Shown here piece by piece: positions 45,445-54,389 of a DNA stretch of 64,000 nt. Both the position numbers and the translations under genes were made by a program. Location of the stretch: the NCBI GenBank assembly GCA_016185125.1, contig JACPOC010000002.1, positions 62,001 to 126,000 of the forward strand, written 5' to 3'. How positions within the stretch are numbered: the stretch's first letter is position 1; each line of letters opens with the position of its first letter. This stretch comes from Bacteroidota bacterium. Its GTDB lineage: Bacteria; Bacteroidota; Bacteroidia; B-17B0; Aurantibacillaceae. The notes under the pieces are model-generated. The model was given only the letters and a program-made list of their open reading frames with translations. It made no database searches and was not told the origin of the DNA.

Positions 45445-45987
45445 ATGATCGTAGCCTCCAGATATGCCAAATCCTTACTTGATCTTGCTGTTGAAACAAA
45501 ACAGCTGGAAGAAGTAATTAAAGACATCCGTATAATAAAAGAAGTGTGCTCTCAAAATGCAGATTTTGTAACCATGCTTAATAGTCCTGTTGTAAAAACC
45601 GATAAAAAACAAGCGATCTTTAAAGCCATCTTCGGTAGTAAAATCTCAAAAACAACATTAGCTTTTCTTAATCTTATCGCAGCAAAACGTCGCGAAAATT
45701 ATTTGTTTGATATTGCAAAATCATTTGATGAGCAGTATAAAATAAGCAAGAACATTACCACCGCAAAAGTTACTTCGGCAATAGGATTGGATGAAAAATT
45801 AAGGAAACAGGTGTTGGATATTGTGAAGCAAAACGCAAGCGGAGAAATTGAACTGCTTGAGAAAGTAGATCCATCCTTAATTGGCGGTTTTGTTTTAACC
45901 ATTAATGATAAACAAGTAGACCAAAGTGTAAAGCGTAAATTAAACGATCTGAGAAAAACATTTTCAGGTAATATAAATTTGAATTAA
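45445..45987 (+). CDS. atpH: ATP synthase F1 subunit delta
   Basis: Stator cap subunit (OSCP homologue) linking the b stalk to the top of F1. The 180-residue length is typical. The N-terminal helical domain starts SRYAKSLLDLA, and the C-terminal signature DPSLIGGFVLTINDKQVDQS (about 144-163) is clear. Located between atpF and atpA as in most operons. Confidence 0.94.
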   Translation: MIVASRYAKSLLDLAVETKQLEEVIKDIRIIKEVCSQNADFVTMLNSPVVKTDKKQAIFKAIFGSKISKTTLAFLNLIAAKRRENYLFDIAKSFDEQYKISKNITTAKVTSAIGLDEKLRKQVLDIVKQNASGEIELLEKVDPSLIGGFVLTINDKQVDQSVKRKLNDLRKTFSGNINLN

Positions 45988-46008
45988 AAAATCAGAATAT
46001 TAAATAAA

Positions 46009-47586
46009 ATGGCTGAAATAAATCCCGCAGAAGTATCTGCAATTTTAAGAGAACAATTAAGCGGCTTTAAAAGCGAAGCTGAATTAGAAGAAGTAGGAAG
46101 CGTATTACAAGTTGGTGATGGTATCGCCCGCATTTACGGTTTGTCAAAAGTTCAATCGGGTGAGCTGATTGAATTTGAAACAGGATTACAGGCAATTGTT
46201 CTGAATCTTGAAGAAGATAACGTTGGAGCAGTATTATTAGGCCCCAGCGAAGGCATTAAAGAGGGAAGCCCGGTTAAACGTACCGGCCGCATTGCTTCTT
46301 TAAAAGTAGGAGAAGGCTTATTAGGCCGCGTAGTGGACACTTTAGGCCAACCAATTGACGGCAAAGGCCCTATTGCCGGTGTTACTTACGAAATGCCATT
46401 GGAGCGAAAGGCTCCCGGTGTTATTTTCCGCCAGCCGGTAACTGAGCCTTTACAAACAGGTATCAAAGCTATCGACGCGATGATTCCCATTGGCCGTGGC
46501 CAGCGTGAGTTAGTGATTGGTGATCGCCAAACAGGTAAAACTGCTGTTTGTATTGATACCATCTTAAATCAAAAAGAATTTTACGATGCAGGCAAACCTG
46601 TATTTTGTATATATGTTGCTATTGGACAAAAAGGTTCAACAGTTGCTAACGTTGTTCGTGTATTGGAAGAGAATGGCGCGATGGCTTATACCTGTGTGGT
46701 AGCAGCTAACGCAGGCGATCCTGCTCCTTTACAGTTTTACGCTCCTTTTGCAGGTGCCGCTATCGGTGAATTTTTCAGAGATACCGGTCGCCCGGCATTA
46801 ATCGTATTTGATGATCTTTCAAAACAAGCAGTTGCTTACCGCGAGGTTTCCTTATTACTTCGTCGTCCTCCGGGACGTGAAGCTTATCCGGGTGACGTGT
46901 TTTATCTTCACAGCCGTTTATTAGAGCGTGCAGCTAAAATCAACGCTTCCGATAAAATTGCTCAAAGCATGAACGATCTTCCTGAATCTATCAAACATTT
47001 AGTAAAAGGCGGCGGTTCTTTAACAGCTTTACCAATTATTGAAACTCAGGCAGGTGACGTTTCCGCGTACATTCCAACAAACGTAATTTCCATTACCGAT
47101 GGGCAGATTTTCCTTGAAGGAAACTTGTTCAACGCAGGGGTTCGTCCCGCCATTAACGTAGGTATTTCTGTATCGCGTGTGGGTGGAAACGCTCAGATTA
47201 AATCCATGAAAAAAGTTGCCGGTACTTTAAAGTTAGACCAAGCGCAATACCGTGAGTTAGAGGCATTTGCAAAGTTTGGTTCTGATTTGGATGCTGCTAC
47301 AAAATCTATTCTTGATAAGGGTTCACGCAATGTGGAGATACTTAAGCAAGGGCAGTTTTCACCGCTTCGTGTTGAACAGCAAATTGCTATTATTTATTTA
47401 GGAACTAAAAATTTATTAAGAAGTATTCCTACAAATAAAGTGCGTGAATTTGAAAAAGAATTTTTAGAGATTTTAGAGCGCAAGCATAAAAACATTTTAG
47501 ATGATCTTAAAGCCGGAAAATACAGCGATGAGATTACAAGTGTATTAGAAACTGTTGCTAAGGATACTGTAGGGAAATATAACTAG
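46009..47586 (+). CDS. atpA: F0F1 ATP synthase subunit alpha
   Basis: Non-catalytic nucleotide-binding subunit of the F1 hexamer, 525 residues. Walker [10 protein letters not shown] is at 171-179, and the arginine finger R390 lies in the conserved VSRVGGNAQ. The N-terminal beta-barrel and C-terminal helical domain are complete. The catalytic partner beta (atpD) is not in this cluster and must be encoded elsewhere. Confidence 0.96.
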   Translation: MAEINPAEVSAILREQLSGFKSEAELEEVGSVLQVGDGIARIYGLSKVQSGELIEFETGLQAIVLNLEEDNVGAVLLGPSEGIKEGSPVKRTGRIASLKVGEGLLGRVVDTLGQPIDGKGPIAGVTYEMPLERKAPGVIFRQPVTEPLQTGIKAIDAMIPIGRGQRELVIGDRQTGKTAVCIDTILNQKEFYDAGKPVFCIYVAIGQKGSTVANVVRVLEENGAMAYTCVVAANAGDPAPLQFYAPFAGAAIGEFFRDTGRPALIVFDDLSKQAVAYREVSLLLRRPPGREAYPGDVFYLHSRLLERAAKINASDKIAQSMNDLPESIKHLVKGGGSLTALPIIETQAGDVSAYIPTNVISITDGQIFLEGNLFNAGVRPAINVGISVSRVGGNAQIKSMKKVAGTLKLDQAQYRELEAFAKFGSDLDAATKSILDKGSRNVEILKQGQFSPLRVEQQIAIIYLGTKNLLRSIPTNKVREFEKEFLEILERKHKNILDDLKAGKYSDEITSVLETVAKDTVGKYN

Positions 47587-47667
47587 TAAACAGTTTTTAA
47601 TTTTAAGTGATTAGTTTTTAATAAGCTTACTAAACACTAAAAATTCAACACTAAAAACTAATAAGAA

Positions 47668-48549
47668 ATGCCAAGTTTAAAGGAAGTCAGAAATAGGATT
47701 GTATCGGTGGGTAGCACCATGCAAATTACCAGTGCCATGAAAATGGTAAGTGCGGCTAAATTAAAGCGTGCGCAGGATGCTATTACTCAAATGAGGCCTT
47801 ATGCTAACAAGCTCAGAGAGATTTTAGGAAACGTAAGCGCCAGTGTTGATGCATCTGAAAATATTTATGCGAGAAATACTCAAGGTAAAAACATCCTTAT
47901 CATAGCGATATCTTCTAATCGTGGTTTGGCCGGAGCATTTAATGCAAACATTGTAAAAAAAGTAAATCTTTTAATTAAAAACGAATATTCTGAAAGCAAC
48001 GTTACCGTGTTGCCTGTAGGAAAAAAAGTACAAGACGCTTTTAAACGCACTAAATATTTAATCAGCGGCCAGGATTTGCCAACTCATACAAACGAACTAT
48101 TTGAAAAGTTAACCTATGCCAATGTTTCGGTGGTGGCAGAAAAAATCATGGATGCCTTTACCAGCAAACAATTTGATAAAGTTGTTTTGGTTTATAATCA
48201 ATTCAGGAATGCTGCTGTACAAATTCCAACCGAAGAACAATTATTACCAATTGTAAATACCAAACAAGAAGGAAGCGCAACTGCTAAGCAGGATTATATT
48301 TTTGAGCCCAACGAACAATACATTATCAACGAATTAATTCCGCGCAGTTTAAAAACACAATTCTACAAAGCATTATTAGACAGCTACGCAAGCGAACATG
48401 GAGCACGCATGACAGCCATGCACAAGGCTACCGATAACGCCAAGGCCATGCAAAAAGAATTAAAGATCACTTACAACAAAGCCCGCCAAGCATCCATTAC
48501 CAAAGAAATTCTGGAGATTGTGGGTGGAGCGGAAGCTTTAAATAAATAA
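47668..48549 (+). CDS. atpG: ATP synthase F1 subunit gamma
   Basis: Central rotor shaft, 293 residues. The N-terminal helix (SLKEVRNRIVSVGSTMQITS) and the C-terminal helix (ASEHGARMTAMHKATDNA through NKARQASITKEILEIVGGA) form the coiled-coil axle, and both carry the family signatures. An 81-base AT-rich gap separates it from atpA. It is the last gene of the operon and is followed by a terminator. Confidence 0.95.
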   Translation: MPSLKEVRNRIVSVGSTMQITSAMKMVSAAKLKRAQDAITQMRPYANKLREILGNVSASVDASENIYARNTQGKNILIIAISSNRGLAGAFNANIVKKVNLLIKNEYSESNVTVLPVGKKVQDAFKRTKYLISGQDLPTHTNELFEKLTYANVSVVAEKIMDAFTSKQFDKVVLVYNQFRNAAVQIPTEEQLLPIVNTKQEGSATAKQDYIFEPNEQYIINELIPRSLKTQFYKALLDSYASEHGARMTAMHKATDNAKAMQKELKITYNKARQASITKEILEIVGGAEALNK

Positions 48550-48571
48550 CAACCTTTTTATATCGTTAAAC

Positions 48572-48601
48572 AGCCGCATGCGAAAGTTTGCGGCTTTTTT
48601 T
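48572..48601 (+). terminator. Intrinsic terminator of the atp operon
   Basis: AGCCGCA / TGCGGCT stem (7 bp, 10-base loop) followed by a run of T, 22 bases after the atpG stop. Confidence 0.92.
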
Positions 48602-48774
48602 ATGTTTATATAATTTCCAAGCATTTTAAAATCACTTGTTTTAAGTTCCCACCATTAAAAAAACGGTCTTGGGCTACATTTAAAATCCTTTAATCAAATA
48701 CTACGCCCTATTCGCTGAAAACAGTTGTAGTTTTACATCATGAAACAATAACAACGGTTTTTGATTCATAAAAG

Positions 48775-49183
48775 AGCTGATCCTGTAAGATCTCTCACAA
48801 AGAAAAACGAATGAAGAAACCCCGTAAGGTTTCTGAAACGAAAAGGTAAACGCAGCAAGGAAAAGTCCTGTAAGACTTTTGGAAACCCCGTAAGGTTTCA
48901 GCAGCAAACAGAGCTGACCCCGTAAGGTCTCTCAAAAACAAACACGAAAAACGAAACCCCGTAAGGTTTCTGAAACGAAAAGGTAAATGCAGCAAGGAAA
49001 AGTCCTGTAAGACTTTTGGAAACCCCGTAAGGTTTCAGCAGCAAACAGAGTTGACCCCGTAAGGTCTCTCAAAAAACAAACACGAAAACGAAACCCCGTA
49101 AGGTTTCTGAAACGAAAAGGTAAACGCAGCAAGGAAAGGTCCTGTAAGACTTTTGGAAACCCCGTAAGGTTTCAGCAGCAAGA
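48775..49183. repeat. 137-bp tandem array of short palindromes
   Basis: Three near-identical units start at about 48816, 48953 and 49090 (period exactly 137). Each full unit holds four stem-loops with the same type of loop, C(C/T)GTAA: GAAACC/GGTTTC, AAAAGTC/GACTTTT, GAAACC/GGTTTC and GACC/GGTC. The third unit lacks the last stem-loop, and a diverged copy of that stem-loop (GATC CTGTAA GATC) precedes the first unit. Spacer sequences (AACGAAAAGGTAAACGCAGC) are also conserved. The stems differ in sequence but keep pairing, which points to selection or copying of structure. Confidence 0.88.
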
Positions 49184-49232
49184 GTAAATTTAATTGAAGG
49201 CAAGAACAGCGCTATGAATTAAAATTCAAAAA

Positions 49233-49482
49233 AGCGGCTGGTTAAACGGAACTCGCAAACCTTGTTTGCAAAATGTACCGGATCTGCATCCAAATGATAG
49301 GGCATACACGCTTCATCATACGGAAGCAGATCCAGCCAAACTGGAAAAAAGTTATAAAAACTGATTTCCCTTATATATAGAGCCGGCTTAAATAAGTCCC
49401 TCGTATACATCTAGAGATAAAACATCCCCAAGGGGGTCTTTTACCTCAACAAACAAGGCCCTGCTTAATAGCGGGGTTTTTT
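49233..49482 (+). ncRNA. Candidate structured RNA ending in a terminator
   Basis: Successive inverted repeats on the rightward strand: GCAAAC/GTTTGC (3-base loop, near 49255-49269), GGATCTGC/GCAGATCC (near 49279 and 49322) nested in GGCT/AGCC, an imperfect 34-base hairpin (49414-49447, 14 of 16 positions pairing), and the terminator at 49459-49482. No promoter of the TAnnTTTG form was identified with confidence, and I match it to no known RNA family. It may instead be a dispersed repeat. Confidence 0.3.
49459..49482 (+). terminator. Orphan intrinsic terminator
   Basis: CCCTGC / GCGGGG stem (6 bp including one G-T pair, loop TTAATA) with six T after it. It points rightward, yet no rightward gene lies between the atp terminator and this point. 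Confidence 0.7.
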
Positions 49483-49484
49483 GT

Positions 49485-49996
49485 TTAATTCGATAGCTCC
49501 TTTTTCAAACTTCTAATCATTTCGCCGTAGTTCATTTTTCTGAGCAAGGCATTAATGGTATTTACAATTCTTCCTGCTTTCGTATCGGCACTTTTGGCAG
49601 AATTGATCCATTTATGAAAATAATTTTGATGAGACATTGTCAGAGACTCAAATTGCTTTTTCGCTTCGGGTTCTTGGTTTAAACATGCCAATAATTCTTT
49701 TGATTTTTCTACTCCGACGGTGTCCATCTCAAATTTCACAATCACCGGAGCGCCTTCCTCCTTACCCAATTTTTTTCTTATTTGATTATTCAGTACAACT
49801 ATAAAACTTCCTTCCTTAACAGGGTAGCAGTTCATCCGATCAAACTTCACATCATCTAACACTCCTTTGATTCTAAACTCTCTGCGATTTTTTAATTTAG
49901 CTTTGAAATAATATCTATTGGAATATCAATATATCGCCAACCGGTCTTCTCGCCTTTACTTGCAAATTTTTGAATGATGGCTGTGAATTGCAACAT
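49485..49996 (-). pseudogene. YdeI/OmpD-associated family gene (DUF1905), frameshifted
   Basis: Reading leftward from ATG 49996, the protein begins MLQFTAIIQKFASKGEKTGW and RYIDIPIDIISKLN, then hits TAA. The rest of the DUF1905 domain continues in another frame as NRREFRIKGVLDDVKFD, then a YdeI-type C-terminal domain (WINSAKSADTKAGRIVNTIN) to 49485. One missing base in the TTAAAAAA run (about 49890-49900) explains it; restoring it gives about 170 residues with KLNxKNRREF, the usual family pattern. Family members have been linked to bacteriocin protection or polymyxin-type stress. The downstream part alone could be read from ATG 49862 (125 residues) but would lack half of DUF1905. Sequencing error is a real alternative. 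Confidence 0.75.
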
Positions 49997-50075
49997 TTGT
50001 TAGCCACTAATTTCACAAATTATCACGGAATAAAAAATAATTCTCTGGAAATAGTAAGCAACCTCCTTTGGGCCT

Positions 50076-51323
50076 TTAAACCTTCTGCAACTCAATAACG
50101 GTTATCTCAGGCCAAATTCCCAACCTTCCCGGGTATCCTAAAAAACCCAATCCACGGTTAACATATAAGAACTGATTATCCTGTTTATATAATCCGGCCC
50201 ACTGCTTATAAAAATATTTTACCGGGCTCCACTTCACCAATCCAGGAATTTCAATTCCAAACTGCATGCCGTGAGTATGTCCGCTTAAAGTTAAATCAAT
50301 GTCTTTATATTCTGTCTGCACCTGCTTTTCCCAATGGCTGGGGTCGTGACTCATTAAAATTTTAAAGGGATATTTTGCCGCGTCTTTATAGGCGACTTCC
50401 ATTTTTCCATACTTTGGAAAATTCATATTGCCGCCCCAATTTTCAATTCCAATTAAAGCAATTTTTTCGCCCTTATTTTCAAGCTCCACATGTTCATTCA
50501 TGAGTAAACGCCATCCCGCGTTTTTATGAACGGTTTTTAATGATTCAAGATTTTTTTGTTTTTCTTCCGGACTGTCCCACTGCACATAATCGCCGTAATC
50601 GTGATTTCCTAAAACAGAATAAACGCCATGTGGAGCTTTTAACTTGCTATAAACAGATTCAAATCCTGTAGTTTCAATGGCCTTATTGTTTACCAGATCT
50701 CCGGTAAATAAAATAACATCAGCGCCTTGTGCCATTACAATATCAAATGCTTTTGTAAGGGCGCTATTATCCAAAAAAGAACCGGTGTGAATATCCGATA
50801 TCTGAACAATTTTATAACCATTAAAAGCCTCCGGGATATTTGGTGAAAGAACTTTTACATTGTGAACCCTGTATTTATAGGCCCCGCGCACCATGCCATA
50901 AATAAAACCCACTGCGGGAATTATTGTAAACGTAACGGCAAGCTGACTAAAAAATTTTATGCGACTTATTTTTGTTGTGGCTTCTACAGCTTCTGCAGAT
51001 TTAGTTTTGAATAAAGAAAACACCCAACGAAATAAACGGATGATATCATCAATGATCAAAAAACTACAGCCTAATAATTTACAAACCATCAAAATCAATA
51101 CTAAGGCCAACGTAAAGCGGAAAAAATTATTCCAGTTTGCTGCGGGATAAAAAATTGAAATGATGCCCATTACAACATTAAGCAAGGCAAACGCGTAGGC
51201 TGTATATAAAAGGGCGCTTCTTTTTCCGGGCGAAAAATCCTGAGAAAATGTTTTTACCGCTTGAAGAAAGTAAACCTCAACAACAGTAATTATAAGAAAA
51301 AATATGATGAACCGCGTAGCCAT
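50076..51323 (-). CDS. Membrane-anchored metallophosphoesterase
   Basis: A 415-residue protein with four N-terminal membrane helices (about 1-170) and a cytosolic- or periplasm-facing calcineurin-like phosphatase domain. Metal-binding motifs are visible: QISDIHTGSF (DxH), FTGDLVNN (GDxxx), VLGNHDY (GNHD), MSHDPSHW and LSGHTHGMQFG (GHTH). This layout matches the YkuE/UDP-DAGP-like branch, some of which act on lipid-linked phosphates. ATG 51323 (MATRF) starts just before the first helix; an ATG 13 codons upstream is also possible. It is divergent from the Ddl gene. Confidence 0.87.
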   Translation of the reverse strand: MATRFIIFFLIITVVEVYFLQAVKTFSQDFSPGKRSALLYTAYAFALLNVVMGIISIFYPAANWNNFFRFTLALVLILMVCKLLGCSFLIIDDIIRLFRWVFSLFKTKSAEAVEATTKISRIKFFSQLAVTFTIIPAVGFIYGMVRGAYKYRVHNVKVLSPNIPEAFNGYKIVQISDIHTGSFLDNSALTKAFDIVMAQGADVILFTGDLVNNKAIETTGFESVYSKLKAPHGVYSVLGNHDYGDYVQWDSPEEKQKNLESLKTVHKNAGWRLLMNEHVELENKGEKIALIGIENWGGNMNFPKYGKMEVAYKDAAKYPFKILMSHDPSHWEKQVQTEYKDIDLTLSGHTHGMQFGIEIPGLVKWSPVKYFYKQWAGLYKQDNQFLYVNRGLGFLGYPGRLGIWPEITVIELQKV

Positions 51324-51431
51324 TTTCGAGGCACAAAAGTAATCAATATACGCCATTTGCAAGCAATAGTAGTTTACATATCAATGTTAATTATTCTCAA
51401 AAAGAAAAATCAGTCTCAACTCAATTTCATT

Positions 51432-51439
51432 TACTTTTG
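51432..51439 (+). promoter_or_regulatory. Candidate -7 box of the tandem ddl gene (TACTTTTG)
   Basis: Matches TAnnTTTG and lies 25 bases before the ATG at 51465. No clear TTG element at the usual spacing. Confidence 0.4.
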
Positions 51440-51464
51440 ATTATTAACCAATTTTGTAACTTAA

Positions 51465-54170
51465 ATGAGTAAAATAAGGATAGGCATAATTTTTGGCGGA
51501 CAAAGTAAAGAGCGTGAGATATCTTTTGCGGGTGGTAGAACGGTTTATGATAATTTAAACAAATCGTTATTTGAAGCTATTCCTGTATTTGTTGACAGCT
51601 TTGGAAATTTTATTGAGCTCAAATGGGAATTTGTTTACAAAGGAACCATTCGCGATTTTTATCCGCCGGTTGAATTTCTTCCTGCAAATTCCGATTTTCA
51701 ATTATACGCCGAAAGTTTGGGCAATTTAAATCAATCGGAGCAAAACGAACTCATTTCAAAAATAGGCAAACGATTAACTCTTCGTGAACTCAAAGAAAAA
51801 ATAGACCTCGCGTTTTTGTGTCTGCACGGTCCCTTTGGAGAAGACGGCCGTATTCAAGGTTTATTCGAATACATTGGCATTCCTTACAGCGGCTCAGGTA
51901 TTTTAGCATCTGCTATTGGCATTGATAAAAGCATTCAAAAAGAATTAATGGTAAATAAAGGGTTTAATAGTCCCGCTTACATTACCATTAAACGCGATGA
52001 TTGGATAGAAGGAAAGGCAAAAAATTCCTTTAAATCGGTTAAAGAAAAAATAGGATTTCCCTGTGTAGTAAAGCCTGCCAATCAAGGATCGAGTATTGGT
52101 ATTTCTGTGCTTCATTCAGATAACGAATTTGAGTTTATGAGTGCCGTGGAAAAAGCCTTTTTTACAAAATGGCTCGATGCGAAGGAATGGCAAGGGTTTA
52201 CAAAAGAAGAAAAAACTTTATTCATTAAATCGCTGGCGGATATTCGTGAAGGAATCGGAATGCCAATTGCTATCACTTATCCTGAAGGCTTAAACACACC
52301 GGTTATTTACGATCCGAATAAATTAATTGAATTTTTAGATGAACACCTGCACGACGACGGATTTATTTTAGAGAGCATTGATGGAGAAAGTACGGTGTTG
52401 GTTGAGGGATTCATTGATGGAAAAGAATTCAGTTGCATTGTATTGGAAGATGAAAATGGAAAAGCCATTGCTCTCCCTCCTACAGAAATAAGAAAAGGAA
52501 AAGAGTTGTTTGATTACCGCAGTAAATATTTACCGGGTTTATCACGTAAAATTACACCCATAGATCTTCCCGATCTTCAAATAGAAGCCATACGAAAAGA
52601 TTGCGAACGCTTGTTTTACGAATTGCATTTTGATGTTTACGCGCGCATTGACGGATTTTTAAGCAGCGAAGGAAAAATATTTTTAAATGACCCGAATACA
52701 ACCAGTGGTATGATGCCTTCTTCCTTCTTTTTTCACCAAGCAGCTGAAATTGGTTTAAATCCTTCTCAGTTCTTAACTTTCATTATCCGCACTTCACTTT
52801 CAAAAAGAAGCATACAATCAAAAGGGAAAGTGAGCTATAAACAAATACTTCACAAGTTAGATGAGCTGATCGTAAAAGATAAAAATGCCGCGAGTAATAA
52901 AATTCGTGTGGCTGTTATTTTAGGAGGCTATTCTTCGGAGCGACATATTTCGGTTGAAAGTGGAAGAAATGTTTTTGAAAAATTAGCTTCCTCGGAAAAG
53001 TACGCGCCCTTTCCGGTATTTTTAACCGGTAATAATCAGGAGCAACAATTGTATCACATTCCCATTAATTTAATGTTAAAGGATAATGCGGATGATATTA
53101 AAGAAAAGGCAGAGAATTTTAAAGTGCACGCGGTAATTAAAACTATTATTAAGGAGTGCGAAGCTATTACCAATAAATATTCTTCCTCGAATGCCATCGC
53201 TTCGCCTGAACGTTTAAGCTTTAAGGCTTTAAAACAAAAAGCCGATGAAATATTTATAGCCTTGCACGGAAGGCCTGGTGAAGATGGTGCAATTCAGGAA
53301 AAACTCGATGAGTTAGGTTTGCCATATAACGGATCGAGTAAAGAAAGTTCCTCGCTTACCATTGATAAATATCAAACCAATGAATTATTAAAAGCGCATG
53401 GCTTTTTGGTTGCCGAACATTTATTGGTTACCAAACAAGATTGGGAAAAAGATAAAACAGCTATAGAAAATAAATTAAAAGAAACAATTCAATATCCCTT
53501 TATTGCCAAACCGGTAGACGATGGTTGCAGCAGCGCAGTAAAAAAAATAAAAAACTTTAAAGAGTTTGAATCCTTTTGTCGGCTTATTTTCAGAACTACC
53601 GAAGAGCTGGACGCCAAGGCCGCGCTTACACTTCATATTAAATCAAAAGAAGAGTTTCCGCAAAAGCAGGTCATATTAGTGGAAGAATTGATCTCTAAAA
53701 AAGACGCTCTTCATTTTTTGGAAGTCACCGGCGGCATGCTAACGCGTTACGATACTAACGCCCAAGTTCAGTATGAGGTTTTTGAAGCATCCGAAGCTTT
53801 AGCGGATGGTGATGTGTTAAGTCTAGAAGAAAAATTCTTAGCCGGACAAGGACAAAACATAACTCCGGCACGTTATGCGAAGGACGTGCAACAACGCCAA
53901 ACCGTTAGTGAGCAGGTGAAGAGAACGTTAGGAGAGGCGGCCAAAGTGCTGGGTGTTACCGGCTATTGCCGTATTGACGCATTTGTTCGTGTGTTTGCCG
54001 ATTGCAGAACCGAAGTAATTTTTATTGAAGTAAATTCTTTGCCGGGAATGACGCCCGCTACATGCATTTTTCATCAGGCGGCCATTAATAATTACAAGCC
54101 TTATGAATTTATTGATACAATTTTAGAGTTTGGAAAACAGCGGGTAAGCTTGTTAGCGACTAATAGTTAG
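51465..54170 (+). CDS. ddl: Tandem D-alanine--D-alanine ligase-like fusion protein
   Basis: ATP-grasp protein of 901 residues made of two Ddl-like halves, roughly 1-455 and 478-901; a normal Ddl has about 310-370. Each half begins with the family opening (GIIFGGQSKEREISFAGG; VILGGYSSERHISVESG) and has the HGPFGEDG / HGRPGEDG motif. The first half keeps a normal KPANQGSSIGIS loop, but its metal-site motif is DPNTTSGM, with Asp in place of the usual Glu. The second half has a standard EVNSLPGMTP metal site, but its loop is KPVDDGCSSAV. The halves may thus divide the work, or one may be regulatory. It probably makes D-Ala-D-Ala for peptidoglycan; whether another ddl exists is unknown. Confidence 0.85.
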   Translation: MSKIRIGIIFGGQSKEREISFAGGRTVYDNLNKSLFEAIPVFVDSFGNFIELKWEFVYKGTIRDFYPPVEFLPANSDFQLYAESLGNLNQSEQNELISKIGKRLTLRELKEKIDLAFLCLHGPFGEDGRIQGLFEYIGIPYSGSGILASAIGIDKSIQKELMVNKGFNSPAYITIKRDDWIEGKAKNSFKSVKEKIGFPCVVKPANQGSSIGISVLHSDNEFEFMSAVEKAFFTKWLDAKEWQGFTKEEKTLFIKSLADIREGIGMPIAITYPEGLNTPVIYDPNKLIEFLDEHLHDDGFILESIDGESTVLVEGFIDGKEFSCIVLEDENGKAIALPPTEIRKGKELFDYRSKYLPGLSRKITPIDLPDLQIEAIRKDCERLFYELHFDVYARIDGFLSSEGKIFLNDPNTTSGMMPSSFFFHQAAEIGLNPSQFLTFIIRTSLSKRSIQSKGKVSYKQILHKLDELIVKDKNAASNKIRVAVILGGYSSERHISVESGRNVFEKLASSEKYAPFPVFLTGNNQEQQLYHIPINLMLKDNADDIKEKAENFKVHAVIKTIIKECEAITNKYSSSNAIASPERLSFKALKQKADEIFIALHGRPGEDGAIQEKLDELGLPYNGSSKESSSLTIDKYQTNELLKAHGFLVAEHLLVTKQDWEKDKTAIENKLKETIQYPFIAKPVDDGCSSAVKKIKNFKEFESFCRLIFRTTEELDAKAALTLHIKSKEEFPQKQVILVEELISKKDALHFLEVTGGMLTRYDTNAQVQYEVFEASEALADGDVLSLEEKFLAGQGQNITPARYAKDVQQRQTVSEQVKRTLGEAAKVLGVTGYCRIDAFVRVFADCRTEVIFIEVNSLPGMTPATCIFHQAAINNYKPYEFIDTILEFGKQRVSLLATNS

Positions 54171-54376
54171 TTGGCACCTTGAACTTTTTCGTCTGGGTTT
54201 AATAGACTTCATAAACCCGGCCAGGGTTAAGATCTGAATCTGTTCTTTCGAGTAGATTTTACTTTAGCAAGAAAAATGGCATAGGTTTAAAATTATCTAA
54301 GAAGAAAATTTGAGCGCGATTCTATCGCAGCGTTTGAAAATTGGTAGGAAAAGTTTAATCCCTCTCGAAATTATCT

Positions 54377-54384
54377 TATCTTTG
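54377..54384 (+). promoter_or_regulatory. -7 box of the PorP/SprF gene (TATCTTTG)
   Basis: Exact TAnnTTTG match ending five bases before the ATG at 54390, which again implies an almost leaderless transcript. The 218 bases upstream of the gene hold only small inverted repeats (for example GGGTTTA / TAAACCC at 54195-54218). Confidence 0.5.
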
Positions 54385-54389
54385 ATTAG

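Larger units (their letters stand above)
48602..49484. other. Gene-free interval: palindrome array plus structured stretch
   Basis: About 880 bases with no convincing gene. 48602-48770 is AT-rich and featureless. 48775-49183 is a tandem array of small palindromes with a 137-bp period. 49184-49482 has several inverted repeats and ends in a rightward intrinsic terminator with no gene in front of it. Short leftward reading frames across the array translate the same repeat in three frames (NLTGF / TLRGF / SYRTF patterns) and are not considered real. Confidence 0.75.

Noticed and set aside
48701-49132. Three overlapping leftward reading frames of 66-68 residues with repeated NLTGF/TLRGF/SYRTF words
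   Set aside because: They are translations of the palindromic tandem array in different frames. Codon content follows the repeat, not a protein family.
48775-49183. Possible CRISPR array
   Set aside because: The period is 137 bp with the whole unit conserved, so there are no unique spacers, and no cas gene is in the window.
49219-49410. A 63-residue leftward reading frame over the structured stretch
   Set aside because: No recognisable domain or start context. The inverted repeats and terminator on the other strand explain the region better, though a remnant cannot be fully excluded.
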